64,000 nucleotides of DNA from Sutcliffiella horikoshii (GCF_020524325.1 NZ_JAIVKY010000001.1:124001-188000), one strand, 5' to 3'. Positions 17,819-26,714 are shown, numbered from the stretch's first letter. Numbers and translations are program-made. The notes: generated by a model from the letters alone, not told the origin.

Positions 17819-17833
17819 AGTGACTACTCCTTT
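17804..17833. terminator. Shared terminator between convergent genes
   Basis: AAAGGGAGTAGTT pairs with ACTACTCCTTT around a short loop, overlapping both the methyltransferase stop and the stop of the minus-strand VOC gene. Runs of T are short on either side, so efficiency is uncertain. Confidence 0.55.
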
Positions 17834-18222
17834 CCATTTAAGTCCATCTGGTCAACATTAAATTCAATTAAATTATTGGAAGGATCCATACAAAAAATTT
17901 GCGCAAAGCCGCTCTTGCTATGAGGTTTTTGCACTATTTCAATACCCTTACCTTGTAAAAATTCCACTGTTTTATTATAATCGTCTACTCTGATGGCAAA
18001 ATGACCATCTCTACTGTCAATTTTATTTTCACTTCTCAATGTTTCTGCTTTTTTATTTTGAATTAAATGAAGCTGCGAATTCCCAACTTGATACCAAGCT
18101 CCTGGAAAGTCAAAATCAGGTCTTTTTAACTCCGGAAACTCGAGTAGTGTTCCGTAAAAGTGTTTTGCTTCTTCCACATCATTGACCGCAAGGCTGACAT
18201 GATGCATATCCGATATTTTCAT
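17824..18222 (-). CDS. VOC (glyoxalase/bleomycin-resistance) family protein
   Basis: The protein has 132 residues. 'MHHVSLAVNDVEEAKHFYGTLL' (core HHVSLAV and HFYGTLL) opens the first module with a metal-binding His, and 'HFAIRVDDYNKTVEFL' opens the second with another His; 'FCMDPSNNLIEFNV' supplies the closing Glu. These are the usual metal ligands of this fold. The function is unknown. It differs clearly from the VOC gene at 16006. Confidence 0.87.
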   Translation of the reverse strand: MKISDMHHVSLAVNDVEEAKHFYGTLLEFPELKRPDFDFPGAWYQVGNSQLHLIQNKKAETLRSENKIDSRDGHFAIRVDDYNKTVEFLQGKGIEIVQKPHSKSGFAQIFCMDPSNNLIEFNVDQMDLNGKE

Positions 18223-18279
18223 TTTGGTTACACGTCCTTTCTAAAAATAATATTGCTTAGTATAACAATAATAAATAAC

Positions 18280-19008
18280 TCATTGATTTTTCCCTAACGA
18301 AAAACCTTCAAATAACCTACCACCGTGTGGATTCAAAATCCCCTCCAAAATATGTATAACTCTTCTCTTATCATCGGTTTTATAGAATAAGTCAAAGGCT
18401 TCCGTAAATTCTATTGCATATTCTTCATCATAATCAGCTAGAGAGCGAAAAACCCATTTGGAAGAGCCGATCCACTTATTGTTCATTCTTAGGACAAATT
18501 CTGCTGCAAGGTCAGCAAGATGCCCAGCAACAAATATTGCTTCAGATCGATTTGTCGTACCAATAAAGTCATCTAACACATCAGTAAGAAAATATCGTTT
18601 CAGCTTAATTGTTGTTTCGTCCCATTTTACCGGACCAGCATGTAAAAGTAATTCTGCTTCTTGTTTTATTCCAACAATAATCCCTTTATCCTTTAAAACA
18701 ATCCCCTCTGCGATCATTCTCGGCAAACATGGTCGTGCCCTTTCACAATCACTTTTGAAAAACGCCTGATAGGAGTCTAAGTTATGACAGAATAATTCAA
18801 CCGGCCATCCTAAATCGAAGAAAGACTCTCTGTAAGAAGCGTGTAACTTTGAGTCAAAGACCACAATATCCAAGTCTGATGTGGAATTCTCCTGTCCACG
18901 AACAACGCTTCCCGCAAGTATCGCTCCATCACAATTAGGAAAATATTTCTCAATAATTTCCTTTGCAGCTTTCATTGCAGGCAATCGTTGTAGATAATCT
19001 ACTTTCAT
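18280..19008 (-). CDS. Nucleotidyltransferase-domain protein
   Basis: This 242-residue protein carries the Pol-beta-type motif 'AILAGSVVRGQENSTSDLDIVV' (core GSVVRG then DLDIVV, near residues 31-49), which gives the GS...D-x-D metal site. A helical second half follows. Related proteins are kanamycin nucleotidyltransferase-like enzymes, but no substrate can be assigned. It is divergent from the yqkD-like hydrolase with about 146 bp between starts. Confidence 0.8.
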   Translation of the reverse strand: MKVDYLQRLPAMKAAKEIIEKYFPNCDGAILAGSVVRGQENSTSDLDIVVFDSKLHASYRESFFDLGWPVELFCHNLDSYQAFFKSDCERARPCLPRMIAEGIVLKDKGIIVGIKQEAELLLHAGPVKWDETTIKLKRYFLTDVLDDFIGTTNRSEAIFVAGHLADLAAEFVLRMNNKWIGSSKWVFRSLADYDEEYAIEFTEAFDLFYKTDDKRRVIHILEGILNPHGGRLFEGFSLGKNQ

Positions 19009-19154
19009 CCTTTAAACACCTCTTTTCCCAAAAGCATATCATAAAAAAACATCCATTATTAGATAAATTTTCTCTCTCTTCTACCATCCCATTTCCCTTC
19101 TGGCTTATCCAAATGATAAACTATGGTATATATATCCTTTTTGGAGGTTTTAAG

Positions 19155-20081
19155 GTGAGACAGCTAAAACGCATATTAATTGTTATGGGCATTTTACTTT
19201 CCTATATCCTGTTTGTCGGAATTTTTTTCACCAATAAAGTAATGTACATTCGTAAAAAAACAAATGAAGAAATTTTACAGCGTGAAAAGCTACTCGGCCA
19301 CTTTAAAGAAGATGTTTATTTGAAGTTGCCTAAACAAGAACTTACCATCCCTTCCCCACTCGGTTACAATATTTACGGGGAAATGTTTGATGTACCAGGT
19401 TCCACTCGTTATATGATTTTAAGTCATGGTGTCACACAGAACACCCTCAATTCTATTAAATACATGAATATCTTCCTTGAAAGGGGCTGGAATGTTGTTT
19501 TATATGATCACCGTAGACATGGAAAATCCGGTGGGAAGACAACAAGCTATGGCTTTTATGAAAAGCACGATTTAAAAGCGGTCGTAGATTGGGTTCGGGA
19601 ACATGCAGGAAATGAGGCAACCATAGGGATACATGGGGAATCCATGGGTGCTGCTACACTGCTGATGTATGCGGGAGGAATTGAAGATGGTGCAGACTTC
19701 TATATAGCTGATTGTCCGTTTTCAGATCTTGAGGAACAACTGACTTATCGTTTAAAAGCAGATTTCAAAATTCCCAAGCAACTTGTAATGCCAATCGCCA
19801 ATACATTTTTACGCATTAGAGATAAATACTCAATCCGAGATGTTTCACCAATTAATGTTATTGAGAATATCGAGAATCCAGTCTTGTTTATCCACAGTGA
19901 ACCTGATGACTTTATTCCGATTATGATGACTCAACAACTTTTTGAAAAGAAAAAAGGCAAAAAGCAGTTGTATGTCGCTAGAAACGGAATGCATGCGATG
20001 AGCTATAGTGAAAATCGCGAGGAATACGAAAAAGCGATTGATGAATTTCTTGATGAGATTGGTTTTGGCAAGAGCGAGTAA
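19155..20081 (+). CDS. yqkD: YqkD-like membrane-anchored alpha/beta hydrolase
   Basis: GTG at 19155, seven bases after GGAGG, gives 308 residues; the open frame runs 64 codons further upstream but overlaps the divergent gene and lacks a site. A signal anchor spans about residues 6-25. The hydrolase core has 'VVLYDHRRHGKSGGKTTSYGF' (core DHRRHGKSGG), the nucleophile elbow 'GIHGESMGAATLL' (Ser near 151), an Asp in 'IHSEPDDFIP' and His in 'RNGMHAMSY'. It agrees closely with B. subtilis YqkD as I remember it. The substrate is unknown. Here yqkD is far from yqkB-yqkC (52.4-53.0 kb). Confidence 0.88.
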   Translation: MRQLKRILIVMGILLSYILFVGIFFTNKVMYIRKKTNEEILQREKLLGHFKEDVYLKLPKQELTIPSPLGYNIYGEMFDVPGSTRYMILSHGVTQNTLNSIKYMNIFLERGWNVVLYDHRRHGKSGGKTTSYGFYEKHDLKAVVDWVREHAGNEATIGIHGESMGAATLLMYAGGIEDGADFYIADCPFSDLEEQLTYRLKADFKIPKQLVMPIANTFLRIRDKYSIRDVSPINVIENIENPVLFIHSEPDDFIPIMMTQQLFEKKKGKKQLYVARNGMHAMSYSENREEYEKAIDEFLDEIGFGKSE

Positions 20082-20092
20082 TATCTAGGGAG

Positions 20093-20122
20093 CAACCATA
20101 AAAGTGGTTGTTTCTTTTTTTT
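20093..20122 (+). terminator. Intrinsic terminator of yqkD
   Basis: CAACCA / TGGTTG stem with a six-base loop followed by TTTCTTTTTTTT, 12 bp beyond the stop. Confidence 0.8.
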
Positions 20123-20188
20123 GCTTAGAATAATTTCCTATTTTTAATTGAATCATAAAGATAGGACAATTTTGAAGGAGTGAAAGGA

Positions 20189-20611
20189 ATGGATGAGCAA
20201 ATCAAGGAATTGAACGCCTTTTTGGAGGGCGAATTCATGGGCATTCATGCATATGAACATTATATAAAAAACACACAGGATGAAGCGATAAAGAAAGATT
20301 TGCAAACGATCCAGCAGAACCATAAGATGCATGCTATTTTTGTAGCGGAAAGAATTCAGAATCTTGGTGGCGAGGCAGTCGATGATGTCGGCCTGGTCGG
20401 AGCTTTTCAGGAGAGAGTCCAACAGGTAAAGGGCTACCCTAAGGATTCTCGTGCAATTATAGAAGGGGCTATACATGGTGAGGAGTTCGGGTCAGATATG
20501 ATGGCAGAGTTTGTGAAGGGTGACTTGGATTTGGAAAGCAGGAATATCGTCCAGTCCATACTGAAGGAGCATCAGCAACATATTGAATTATTAAGAAAGC
20601 ATTTGAAATAA
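20189..20611 (+). CDS. Ferritin-like four-helix protein (DUF2383 type)
   Basis: ATG at 20189 lies eight bases after GAAGGAG; a GTG at 20180 overlaps that site and is rejected. The product has 140 residues, almost all helical, with 'FLEGEFMGIHAYEHYI' in helix 1, 'NHKMHAIFVAERI' in helix 2, 'GEEFGSDMMAEF' in helix 3 and 'KEHQQHIELLRKH' in helix 4. The Glu/His spacing in these helices matches a ferritin-like di-iron bundle of the DUF2383 family. The function of that family is poorly known; a stress or spore role is inference. Confidence 0.8.
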   Translation: MDEQIKELNAFLEGEFMGIHAYEHYIKNTQDEAIKKDLQTIQQNHKMHAIFVAERIQNLGGEAVDDVGLVGAFQERVQQVKGYPKDSRAIIEGAIHGEEFGSDMMAEFVKGDLDLESRNIVQSILKEHQQHIELLRKHLK

Positions 20612-20623
20612 GAAATGAATTAG

Positions 20624-20652
20624 GACGGTGCGGTTGCCACTGTCTTTTTTTA
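20624..20652 (+). terminator. Intrinsic terminator
   Basis: GACGGTG / CCACTGTC stem (one G-U pair) with TTTTTTT after it, 13 bp beyond the ferritin-like gene. Confidence 0.75.
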
Positions 20653-20725
20653 TGGAATGCACTACCTCCCTTTCGAAATTACTACTATAATAAAAGAAAG
20701 AAAAAATATAAGGGAGTAATGAAAC

Positions 20726-21496
20726 ATGCTTGAATTTTTCAACGTAACTATCACCCCGTTTCAATCAGACCGCAGAGTAAGCGTTCTTTTACCCAAAGGC
20801 TATGAAACAACGGATAAGCGATATCCTGTTCTGTATATGCATGATGGACAAAATCTGTTTATCGATAGCGAAGCAAGCTTTGGTGTCAGCTGGGGAATCA
20901 AGGATTATTTAGAACAAGAGTCAGACTTTGAAATCATTGTGGTGGGTATTGACTGCAACCATGAAGGTTTTGAGCGTTTTAACGAATATGCGCCATGGGA
21001 AAATAAGGAGCTTGGTCAAAGGCTGTTTAACGATGACAACCTTACAGGCGGAAAAGGCAAAGAATATATTGATTACTTGACGTTTGAGTTAAAACCTTTC
21101 ATTGATGAAAAATACCGAACTCTTCCGGAAGAGACGGCGATGGCTGGCTCTTCTATGGGTGGACTTATTTCAACTTATGCGGCATGTAAATACCCTCATA
21201 TTTATAAGAAGATTGCTTCCCTGTCTTCTGCCTATTGGATTAATCAACCTGAAATAGAAGTATACATACAAGAAAGTGATTTAAATGAAGTGGAACGATT
21301 TTATTTGGATGTTGGCACAAAGGAAGATACCTCATTTATCAATCATCAAATTTATATAGACTCTAGTCAAAAAGTGTATGAATTATTAGTAGAGAAAATT
21401 CAGAATGTACGCTTCGATATCGTGGAAGAGGCAGTGCATAACGAGGCTGCATGGCGCGATAGGCTTCCTGTCATGTTTGAATTTTTGTATAAGTAA
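20726..21496 (+). CDS. Putative esterase (esterase D/IroE-like alpha/beta hydrolase)
   Basis: This 256-residue protein opens with the beta-sandwich-like start of this family and 'RYPVLYMHDGQNLF', the oxyanion-side loop. The nucleophile elbow is 'AMAGSSMGGLIS' (Ser near residue 141), with a late Asp in 'DVGTKEDTS' and His in 'EEAVHNEAAWRDRL'. Family members hydrolyse esters of siderophores, formyl groups or acetyl groups; the substrate here is unknown. It is a single gene with its own terminator. Confidence 0.85.
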   Translation: MLEFFNVTITPFQSDRRVSVLLPKGYETTDKRYPVLYMHDGQNLFIDSEASFGVSWGIKDYLEQESDFEIIVVGIDCNHEGFERFNEYAPWENKELGQRLFNDDNLTGGKGKEYIDYLTFELKPFIDEKYRTLPEETAMAGSSMGGLISTYAACKYPHIYKKIASLSSAYWINQPEIEVYIQESDLNEVERFYLDVGTKEDTSFINHQIYIDSSQKVYELLVEKIQNVRFDIVEEAVHNEAAWRDRLPVMFEFLYK

Positions 21497-21500
21497 TGGA

Positions 21501-21536
21501 AAAGGACTCACCCTCGAGTGAGTCCTTTCAATTTTT
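21501..21536. terminator. Bidirectional terminator
   Basis: Perfect arms AAAGGACTCAC / GTGAGTCCTTT with a seven-base loop, between the convergent esterase and nitroreductase genes. Confidence 0.85.
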
Positions 21537-21541
21537 ACACC

Positions 21542-22168
21542 TTAAAATGTTTCATATGTTACAACTTCATCAAGTGGGAAACGCAATGTTCCATGAGCTT
21601 CAGCCGCCGCTTTACCAACAGATATTAACATAACAGGTACATATCGATCAGGGATGTTGAATTGTTCTCTGAATGCTACTTTATCAAATCCACCCATTGG
21701 TACGGTATCATAGCCTTTTTCTTTTGCAGCAAGCATCAATTGCATGGAAGCCAGCGCACCGTTCATAACCGCTTCATCACGCGCAAACTGGTCATTTGTA
21801 TAAGCTCCATGAATTTGGTTCGTTAAGATTTCTTTAACTTCTGGCGTCATGAAACCTTTCTTTACTACTTCCCCATATACTCTTTCCGCATTTTGGTTTG
21901 CTTGAAGATCACCTAGCACCGCAATAGTGACGGAACTGTCGACTACTTGTTGCTGATTGTAGGCTATTGGTAAAAGCTTTTCCTTTTGGCTATCTGATTG
22001 AATCACAAGAAATTTCCAATGCTGCAAGTTCCATGAAGATGGTGCAGTAATGGTTGCCTCTAAAATTTCTTGAAGGTCTTTTTGCGGCATATCGTATTGT
22101 GTATATTTACGTACTGAATGACGCTCTTTCATTGTTTCAATAGCTGACTTAGTAGTTGTGTTATTCAT
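21542..22168 (-). CDS. Nitroreductase-family NAD(P)H oxidoreductase
   Basis: The protein has 208 residues, standard length for the family. 'RHSVRKYTQYDMP' is the FMN-phosphate-binding start, 'TITAPSSWNLQHWKFLVI' the following helix-strand, and 'LMLAAKEKGYDTVPMGGFD' the late FMN contact. Such enzymes use FMN to reduce nitro compounds, quinones or flavins; B. subtilis YdgI and YfhC are likely relatives. ATG at 22168 follows AGGAGTGATT. It is a single gene. Confidence 0.9.
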   Translation of the reverse strand: MNNTTTKSAIETMKERHSVRKYTQYDMPQKDLQEILEATITAPSSWNLQHWKFLVIQSDSQKEKLLPIAYNQQQVVDSSVTIAVLGDLQANQNAERVYGEVVKKGFMTPEVKEILTNQIHGAYTNDQFARDEAVMNGALASMQLMLAAKEKGYDTVPMGGFDKVAFREQFNIPDRYVPVMLISVGKAAAEAHGTLRFPLDEVVTYETF

Positions 22169-22329
22169 GAAGAAATCACTCCTTCTTCTAGTTGAGATTC
22201 ATTACTATTTATTTTTATCACATGAATATCTCAATGTCAAAATGTATGCATTCGAGATAACTGGAAGTTTCATCTACCATTAGAAAGTAATGGAATGTCT
22301 CCAATCATTTATTATTATTCCCCGTTAAA

Positions 22330-22364
22330 CAAAAAAACTCCATTCCAATAAAAGAGAATGGAGT
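22330..22364 (-). terminator. Intrinsic terminator of the YcgG-cupin gene
   Basis: On the minus strand, AACTCCATTC and GAATGGAGTT form a perfect 10-bp stem followed by TTTTT, 8 bp beyond the stop at 22372. Confidence 0.85.
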
Positions 22365-22371
22365 TAATCCA

Positions 22372-23448
22372 TTATTTTAAAACTGCAATGACATACAAAC
22401 AACCGTCCATGCCTGCTAAGGATCCGTGTACTGTTTCTTTTGGTAAGTAAATCCGGTCACCTTCTTGACAGGTAATGAGGTCTCCTCCCACTTCCATAGA
22501 GACACTTCCCTTAAGGATATGTAAAACCTCATTTGTTGGATGGGTATGAGTAGGATGGGCTTTAAACGGTTCATCTCGCTGTACTTCCACATATCCTGTT
22601 CCCTTTATCGGCAATAGTTCCATTGTTACTTTTTCAAGGCTGCCACCTACTCCTCTATCTACTCGAAAATCTTTAAAGTCTGAAGTGAACGAATAAACAA
22701 CCTCTGAAGTATTGTTTTTCTCTTTCTCCAACGACGCGTGAAATGGGCATTTTGATGTTTCAACATTATTATCATCCATTAAGAAATACTGCCTCCATTC
22801 TCTCGTTTCTGCTTTACCATACCAGTTAAGCGAAGGGTGAGCTGGTACACTATCATACACTTCTAAACGATCCCTGACCGTCTTTTGAAACAGCTTTCCG
22901 ATATGAGTGTCCCCGCTTATCCCGTCAAACACCCATCTTGGCTGGAAAGTGATCATAAACGTTGATGCTTTCCTGCTTGCTCGTTTTTCATGTACAGGAG
23001 TGTTGCAAACAACGAATATTGGCTCATTATGAAAAGAAAACTCCCATAGATAATGATCTGGATCTGACGGGATATTTTCCGGCCATTCCTTATCATCCAA
23101 TTGATGGAGGTGTTGAAGGACATTCCAGAATTGCTTTTCATACTTTTCTAACGTTTTCTTCTCCTCTGGTCTAAAGAATGCAACAAACGACGTATTCTTC
23201 CCGAGTTCCCTCGCTTCTTCAAGATATAATTTTAATGCTGCAGCCAAGTTTTCCATTGCATCTGGACTTGTTGAACTTTCAATAAATGCAAAACGAAGCG
23301 AGCCCTGTTTAAAGCCTTCCACACCGAATACACATGGAAAAGGACGAGTTTCTGACAACATGTCTTTTGTGAATTCTGAGAAGACATGCCTCCCCCATGG
23401 AGGAACATTCTTTAATGTATAAAGTGCTTCCAAATCCAATTGCTGCAT
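22372..23448 (-). CDS. YqcI/YcgG-family protein fused to a C-terminal cupin
   Basis: Residues 1 to about 240 match the YqcI/YcgG family ('PPWGRHVFSEFTKDML', 'PFPCVFGVEGFKQGSLRF', 'FHNEPIFVVCNTP', 'MITFQPRWVFD'). Residues about 265-358 are a cupin_2 domain with 'HPTHTHPTNEVLHILKGSVSM' (metal-binding His residues and Glu) and 'PKETVHG'. B. subtilis YcgG lacks such a cupin as far as I recall. The gene is divergent from a LysE-type exporter, echoing the ycgF-ycgG neighbourhood of B. subtilis. An amino-acid-related role is inference. ATG at 23448 follows GGGGGAG. Confidence 0.82.
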   Translation of the reverse strand: MQQLDLEALYTLKNVPPWGRHVFSEFTKDMLSETRPFPCVFGVEGFKQGSLRFAFIESSTSPDAMENLAAALKLYLEEARELGKNTSFVAFFRPEEKKTLEKYEKQFWNVLQHLHQLDDKEWPENIPSDPDHYLWEFSFHNEPIFVVCNTPVHEKRASRKASTFMITFQPRWVFDGISGDTHIGKLFQKTVRDRLEVYDSVPAHPSLNWYGKAETREWRQYFLMDDNNVETSKCPFHASLEKEKNNTSEVVYSFTSDFKDFRVDRGVGGSLEKVTMELLPIKGTGYVEVQRDEPFKAHPTHTHPTNEVLHILKGSVSMEVGGDLITCQEGDRIYLPKETVHGSLAGMDGCLYVIAVLK

Positions 23449-23576
23449 CCATTCTCCCCCTTTAGCTAAGAAAAGTACTAATTATAAATACGAACAAATC
23501 TTACCATCTATGCATGAAACGGCTTTTCTTTTACATATAAATTTATGGACAAGTCTTGTAGTTAGGAGATATTTAC

Positions 23577-24206
23577 ATGGAAATTATATGGACCGTCGTG
23601 CACTTCATGGTTCTTGGGATTAGCTTAGCTGCTCCAGTGGGGCCAATAAATTTAGAGATGATCAAACGAGGAATTTCATCTGGGTTTTATGCTTCCTGGG
23701 TTGTTGGATTAGGTGGTATGACTGCTGATATTATTTTTTTATTGATTATTTTAATTGGAATGGCACCCTATCTCCAAATAGAGTGGGTTGAATTATGTAT
23801 GTATGGAATAGGCGGAGGGTTATTGCTTTACCTCGGTATAACCACTATCTATGGGTCCTTCACCAAAAGAAAAATCCTCGAACTTGGACAACCCATTCAG
23901 AGAAATTCATTCATCGTCGGATTTAGCATAGCTGCGTTTAATCCCATTAACTTTATTTTTTGGTTTGGAATTTTCGGTTCTTCCATTCAATCTCTTTCTG
24001 AGAAAAGCTGGATTATTGCTTTAGTTGGTTGTCTTTCCTTGTTGCTCGGGATCTTCCTATGGAACTTGAATATAGCCTTTACGGTTCACTTTGCACGCGC
24101 GTTTATCAAAGAAAAAATCCTTAAAACCGTTAACCTCGGTGCTGGAATTTTCTTAACGGTATCTGCCTTCCCATTTTTGTCAAAATTCCTGAACCTCATT
24201 TTGTAG
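23577..24206 (+). CDS. LysE-family amino-acid exporter
   Basis: This 209-residue protein has six hydrophobic helices. The LysE/RhtB mark is at the start, 'GISLAAPVGPINLEMIKRGIS' (core APVGPINLEMI), with 'FNPINFIFWFGIF' in the second half, the pseudo-repeat of the first. ATG at 23577 follows AGGAG. It is divergent from the YcgG-cupin gene and 47 bp upstream of a sodium:amino-acid symporter, so export and uptake genes lie together. The likely substrate class is amino acids; the exact one is unknown. Confidence 0.87.
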   Translation: MEIIWTVVHFMVLGISLAAPVGPINLEMIKRGISSGFYASWVVGLGGMTADIIFLLIILIGMAPYLQIEWVELCMYGIGGGLLLYLGITTIYGSFTKRKILELGQPIQRNSFIVGFSIAAFNPINFIFWFGIFGSSIQSLSEKSWIIALVGCLSLLLGIFLWNLNIAFTVHFARAFIKEKILKTVNLGAGIFLTVSAFPFLSKFLNLIL

Positions 24207-24253
24207 AATAGATTCCTCCCTTTTGAAAAAGATACTTAAGAGGGGGGATACAC

Positions 24254-25597
24254 TTGAAACATATGCTGTCTACGTTTACTGACTTTATTTGGGGTTTCCC
24301 GATGATTATACTTTTTGTGATTGCCGGAATCTTTTTAACGATTAGACTAGGCTTTCTTCCTTTTCGTTATTTCCCACACATTGTGAAAATGACTTTAGGT
24401 CAAATAGGGAAAAAAACAGTGGGTTCTTCGGGAGGTATTACTCCGTTTGCCGCTTTTACTTCTGCATTGAGCGCCACTGCTGGTGCTACAAATATAGTGG
24501 GTGTTCCAGTTGCTATCGCTTTTGGAGGACCAGGGGCATTATTTTGGATGTGGATCGTGGCATTCATTGGCATGTCGACCATTTTTGCCGAGCTAGTATT
24601 AGGGATTACATATCGTGAAAAAAATAAAGAAGGGAAATGGGTTGGCGGTCCTTTTTACTACCTTTCCAAAGGATTGCGCTGGGACAAGCTTGGCTGGTTT
24701 TATGCATTTGGCTTAATGCTTGAAGTAGTTCCAAGCGTCATGGTCCAGTCTAATAGCGTAAGTGTTCAACTGGAGAATGAATATAATTTTTCTTTATTGG
24801 TAGTTGGGATCATTTTGGCCATTGTCACTGCTTTTATCGTTTTTGGTGGCATTGATCGTATCGGAAAAATTAGTTCAAGATTATTGCCAGTGTTTGTTCT
24901 TACCTATGTCGGGTTGACGCTCACCATTATATGCATGAATATTGGCAAGCTGCCAGGAGTTTTCTCCTTAATTGTTTCGGATGCCTTTACTCCAACCTCG
25001 GCTGCGGGAGTGTTTGCAGGAGCTACTGTGGTTCAGACCATGCGATGGGGACTAGCACGTGGACTATACACTAGTGAAGCCGGTATGGGGACATCTGCAA
25101 TCGCCTACGCTTCTGCTGATACGGACCAACCTGTAAGACAATCATTCTGGGGCATGATCGCGGTCATAATCGATACATTGGTCATCTGCACCCTCACCGG
25201 CCTTACCGTGCTAATAACAGATGTATGGAAAGAAGTTGGCGTAAAAAAAGCTGCCTCCATGGTCTCCTACGCCATGAAAACCACCCTGCCGGATTGGCTT
25301 AGCTCCCTTTCCATCTCCGTATTCTTAGTGTTTTTTGTCCTGGCTACCGTCGGGGTAATTATCTTTTACGGGGAAAGTCAGGCTGAATTATTATTCGGTC
25401 GGAAAATGCGCTATATTATGAGGTTCGTTTATCTTGCAGCCATTGTCGTCGGAGCAGTTGGAGGATTAAAATTTGTTTGGGAACTCTTGGACTTGTTGCT
25501 GTTCTTCATTGTGGTTCCCAACATTATAGGAATTGTGTTTTTGAGTGGAGTGGTTAAGAAGGCGAAGGATGAGTATCTTGAGGAGTTTGTGAATTGA
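24254..25597 (+). CDS. Sodium:alanine/glycine (AGCS) symporter
   Basis: The protein has 447 residues and about ten to eleven membrane helices. AGCS marks are 'FTSALSATAGATNIVGVPVAIA' (core ALSATAGATNIVGVP, around residue 75), 'GGPFYYL', and 'GLYTSEAGMGTSAIAYASA'. Members take up alanine, glycine or glutamine with Na+. TTG at 24254 follows AGGGGGGAT by five bases. Downstream of the LysE exporter it may be cotranscribed with it. Confidence 0.92.
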   Translation: MKHMLSTFTDFIWGFPMIILFVIAGIFLTIRLGFLPFRYFPHIVKMTLGQIGKKTVGSSGGITPFAAFTSALSATAGATNIVGVPVAIAFGGPGALFWMWIVAFIGMSTIFAELVLGITYREKNKEGKWVGGPFYYLSKGLRWDKLGWFYAFGLMLEVVPSVMVQSNSVSVQLENEYNFSLLVVGIILAIVTAFIVFGGIDRIGKISSRLLPVFVLTYVGLTLTIICMNIGKLPGVFSLIVSDAFTPTSAAGVFAGATVVQTMRWGLARGLYTSEAGMGTSAIAYASADTDQPVRQSFWGMIAVIIDTLVICTLTGLTVLITDVWKEVGVKKAASMVSYAMKTTLPDWLSSLSISVFLVFFVLATVGVIIFYGESQAELLFGRKMRYIMRFVYLAAIVVGAVGGLKFVWELLDLLLFFIVVPNIIGIVFLSGVVKKAKDEYLEEFVN

Positions 25598-25610
25598 AGT
25601 TTATGGTGTT

Positions 25611-25653
25611 AAAGGTGCTTGGCTCCGGGAAGGAGTGAGCACCTTTTTATTAT
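25611..25653 (+). terminator. Intrinsic terminator of the AGCS symporter
   Basis: AAAGGTGCT / AGCACCTTT arms with an 18-base loop, then TTATTATTT. It lies directly against the 3' end of the minus-strand DinB-like pseudogene. Confidence 0.75.
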
Positions 25654-26193
25654 TTAGTGAGTATTCCGTTTCATATGGCTTAGTATTAACCTGATTTGCC
25701 CTCGATGATATAGTTCATCTTCAAAGACACGGAACCAACGGAAGTAGTTGTTAGCCAGGTGTTTAGGTCCAAACGGGAAATCTTCATCTAACCATTTATC
25801 TTCTTTTTCTTTTAGTTGGGATTTGGTCGTATCACGAATTTTATTCAATTTTTCTATGTAGAAGGATACAGCATTACCTTCGGATTCTTTAAAGGTACTA
25901 TCACCCAAAGTTAAGCCAGCTCTTAGCTTCTCTATTTCTTGGTCTGCAGGGTCTCTTTCTTCAAAGGTAAGTATATGATATACCTCCTCAACGCAAGCAA
26001 TATGTAATAGTAGACTTCCTATTGAGTTACCTTATCCGTTTATTCTATAATCTAACTCTTCCGCAGATAAATATTGAGTAGCCTCAAATGTTGTCTCTCT
26101 TGCATACTCCATCATTGCTAATAGTCGACCAATTTCAGGTGTATATCCTTCCATACATTCCAATATAAACGTTTTATCTTTCATTGTGGTCAT
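25654..26193 (-). pseudogene. DinB-family protein interrupted by one in-frame stop
   Basis: From ATG 26193 (behind GGAGGAGGAGG) the frame encodes 'MTTMKDKTFILECMEGY', then reaches TAA at 26032-26034 (codon 54) in the middle of 'RING-stop-GNSIGSLLLHIACVEE', and continues open to 25654. Beyond the stop the text is good DinB family: 'SLLLHIACVEEVYHI' with the metal His and 'DELYHRGQIRLIL' at the end with the second His motif. Total length with the stop read through is 179 residues, normal for the family. No frameshift is present. It could be a recent pseudogene, a sequence error, or a read-through case. DinB-like proteins bind a metal; the function is unknown. Confidence 0.82.
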
Positions 26194-26216
26194 GTTCTGC
26201 CCCTCCTCCTCCTAAA

Positions 26217-26350
26217 TACTGTCCAAACCATCCCACTTACTGTCGAAACTACACCAAATACTGTCCGAAAATTATAAATACAATCCAAACTACACACTTT
26301 ACTGTCGAAAACCTAGCAAATACATACCAACCGACAAATAACGACAAAAC
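26217..26350. repeat. 21-bp-phased TACTGTC element, copy 1
   Basis: TACTGTC or a variant (TACAATC, TACATAC) begins at 26217, 26238, 26259, 26279, 26300 and 26321, a step pattern of 21-21-20-21-21. Copies with the same step pattern lie at 52177 and 59611. A trailing CCGACAAATAACGACAAA segment is also shared. The open frame of 73 codons across it has low complexity and no site. It sits between two minus-strand genes, just upstream of the DinB-like start. Confidence 0.8.
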
Positions 26351-26369
26351 ACCCTACACAGTTTACGTC

Positions 26370-26714
26370 CTAACTACTCGCTATATATGCGTTTTCTTCA
26401 AATAGCAATTGACCCTCTGGAAGATCACACATTTTAAAAGCCCCCGAGAATCGGCGTTCTATTCCCTCTTTAAACTCTCCAAACAGTTCCTCTGAAATGG
26501 AAGAATGCCAGGCAAAACGATAATGTAAAATCTCGTCTTGTTCCGACTTTTCAAGAGGATTCAATGCCATTCCCATTTTTGTTGAGCTTGCATTTGATTG
26601 AGCAGCTAAATTAAGTAAGAATACTTCCAGAATCTTAGCTTCCCTGTCGTTTAAATCATGATCATTCATTTTTACTGTTACATCTACCATTGCAATACTA
26701 ATAGCGAATTCCAC
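26370..26714 (-). CDS. Hypothetical protein, 114 residues
   Basis: GTG at 26714 lies six bases after AGGA, which is modest. The sequence starts 'MEFAISIAMVDVTVKMNDHDLND', a beta-hairpin-like opening, followed by a helical part with 'ILEVFLLNLAAQSN'. No motif or known family is recognised, and no Cys, signal or membrane segment is seen apart from a single Cys near the end. The gene ends directly beside repeat copy 1, so its 3' end may have been altered by the repeat. Confidence 0.5.
   Translation of the reverse strand: MEFAISIAMVDVTVKMNDHDLNDREAKILEVFLLNLAAQSNASSTKMGMALNPLEKSEQDEILHYRFAWHSSISEELFGEFKEGIERRFSGAFKMCDLPEGQLLFEENAYIASS

Noticed and set aside
18963-19154. N-terminal extension of the YqkD-like hydrolase
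   Set aside because: It overlaps the divergent nucleotidyltransferase gene and lacks a ribosome binding site; GTG 19155 has GGAGG and gives the family length.
26184-26405. Plus-strand frame across repeat copy 1
   Set aside because: It is made of the phased repeat, with low-complexity text rich in Tyr, Thr and Asn and no start signal.
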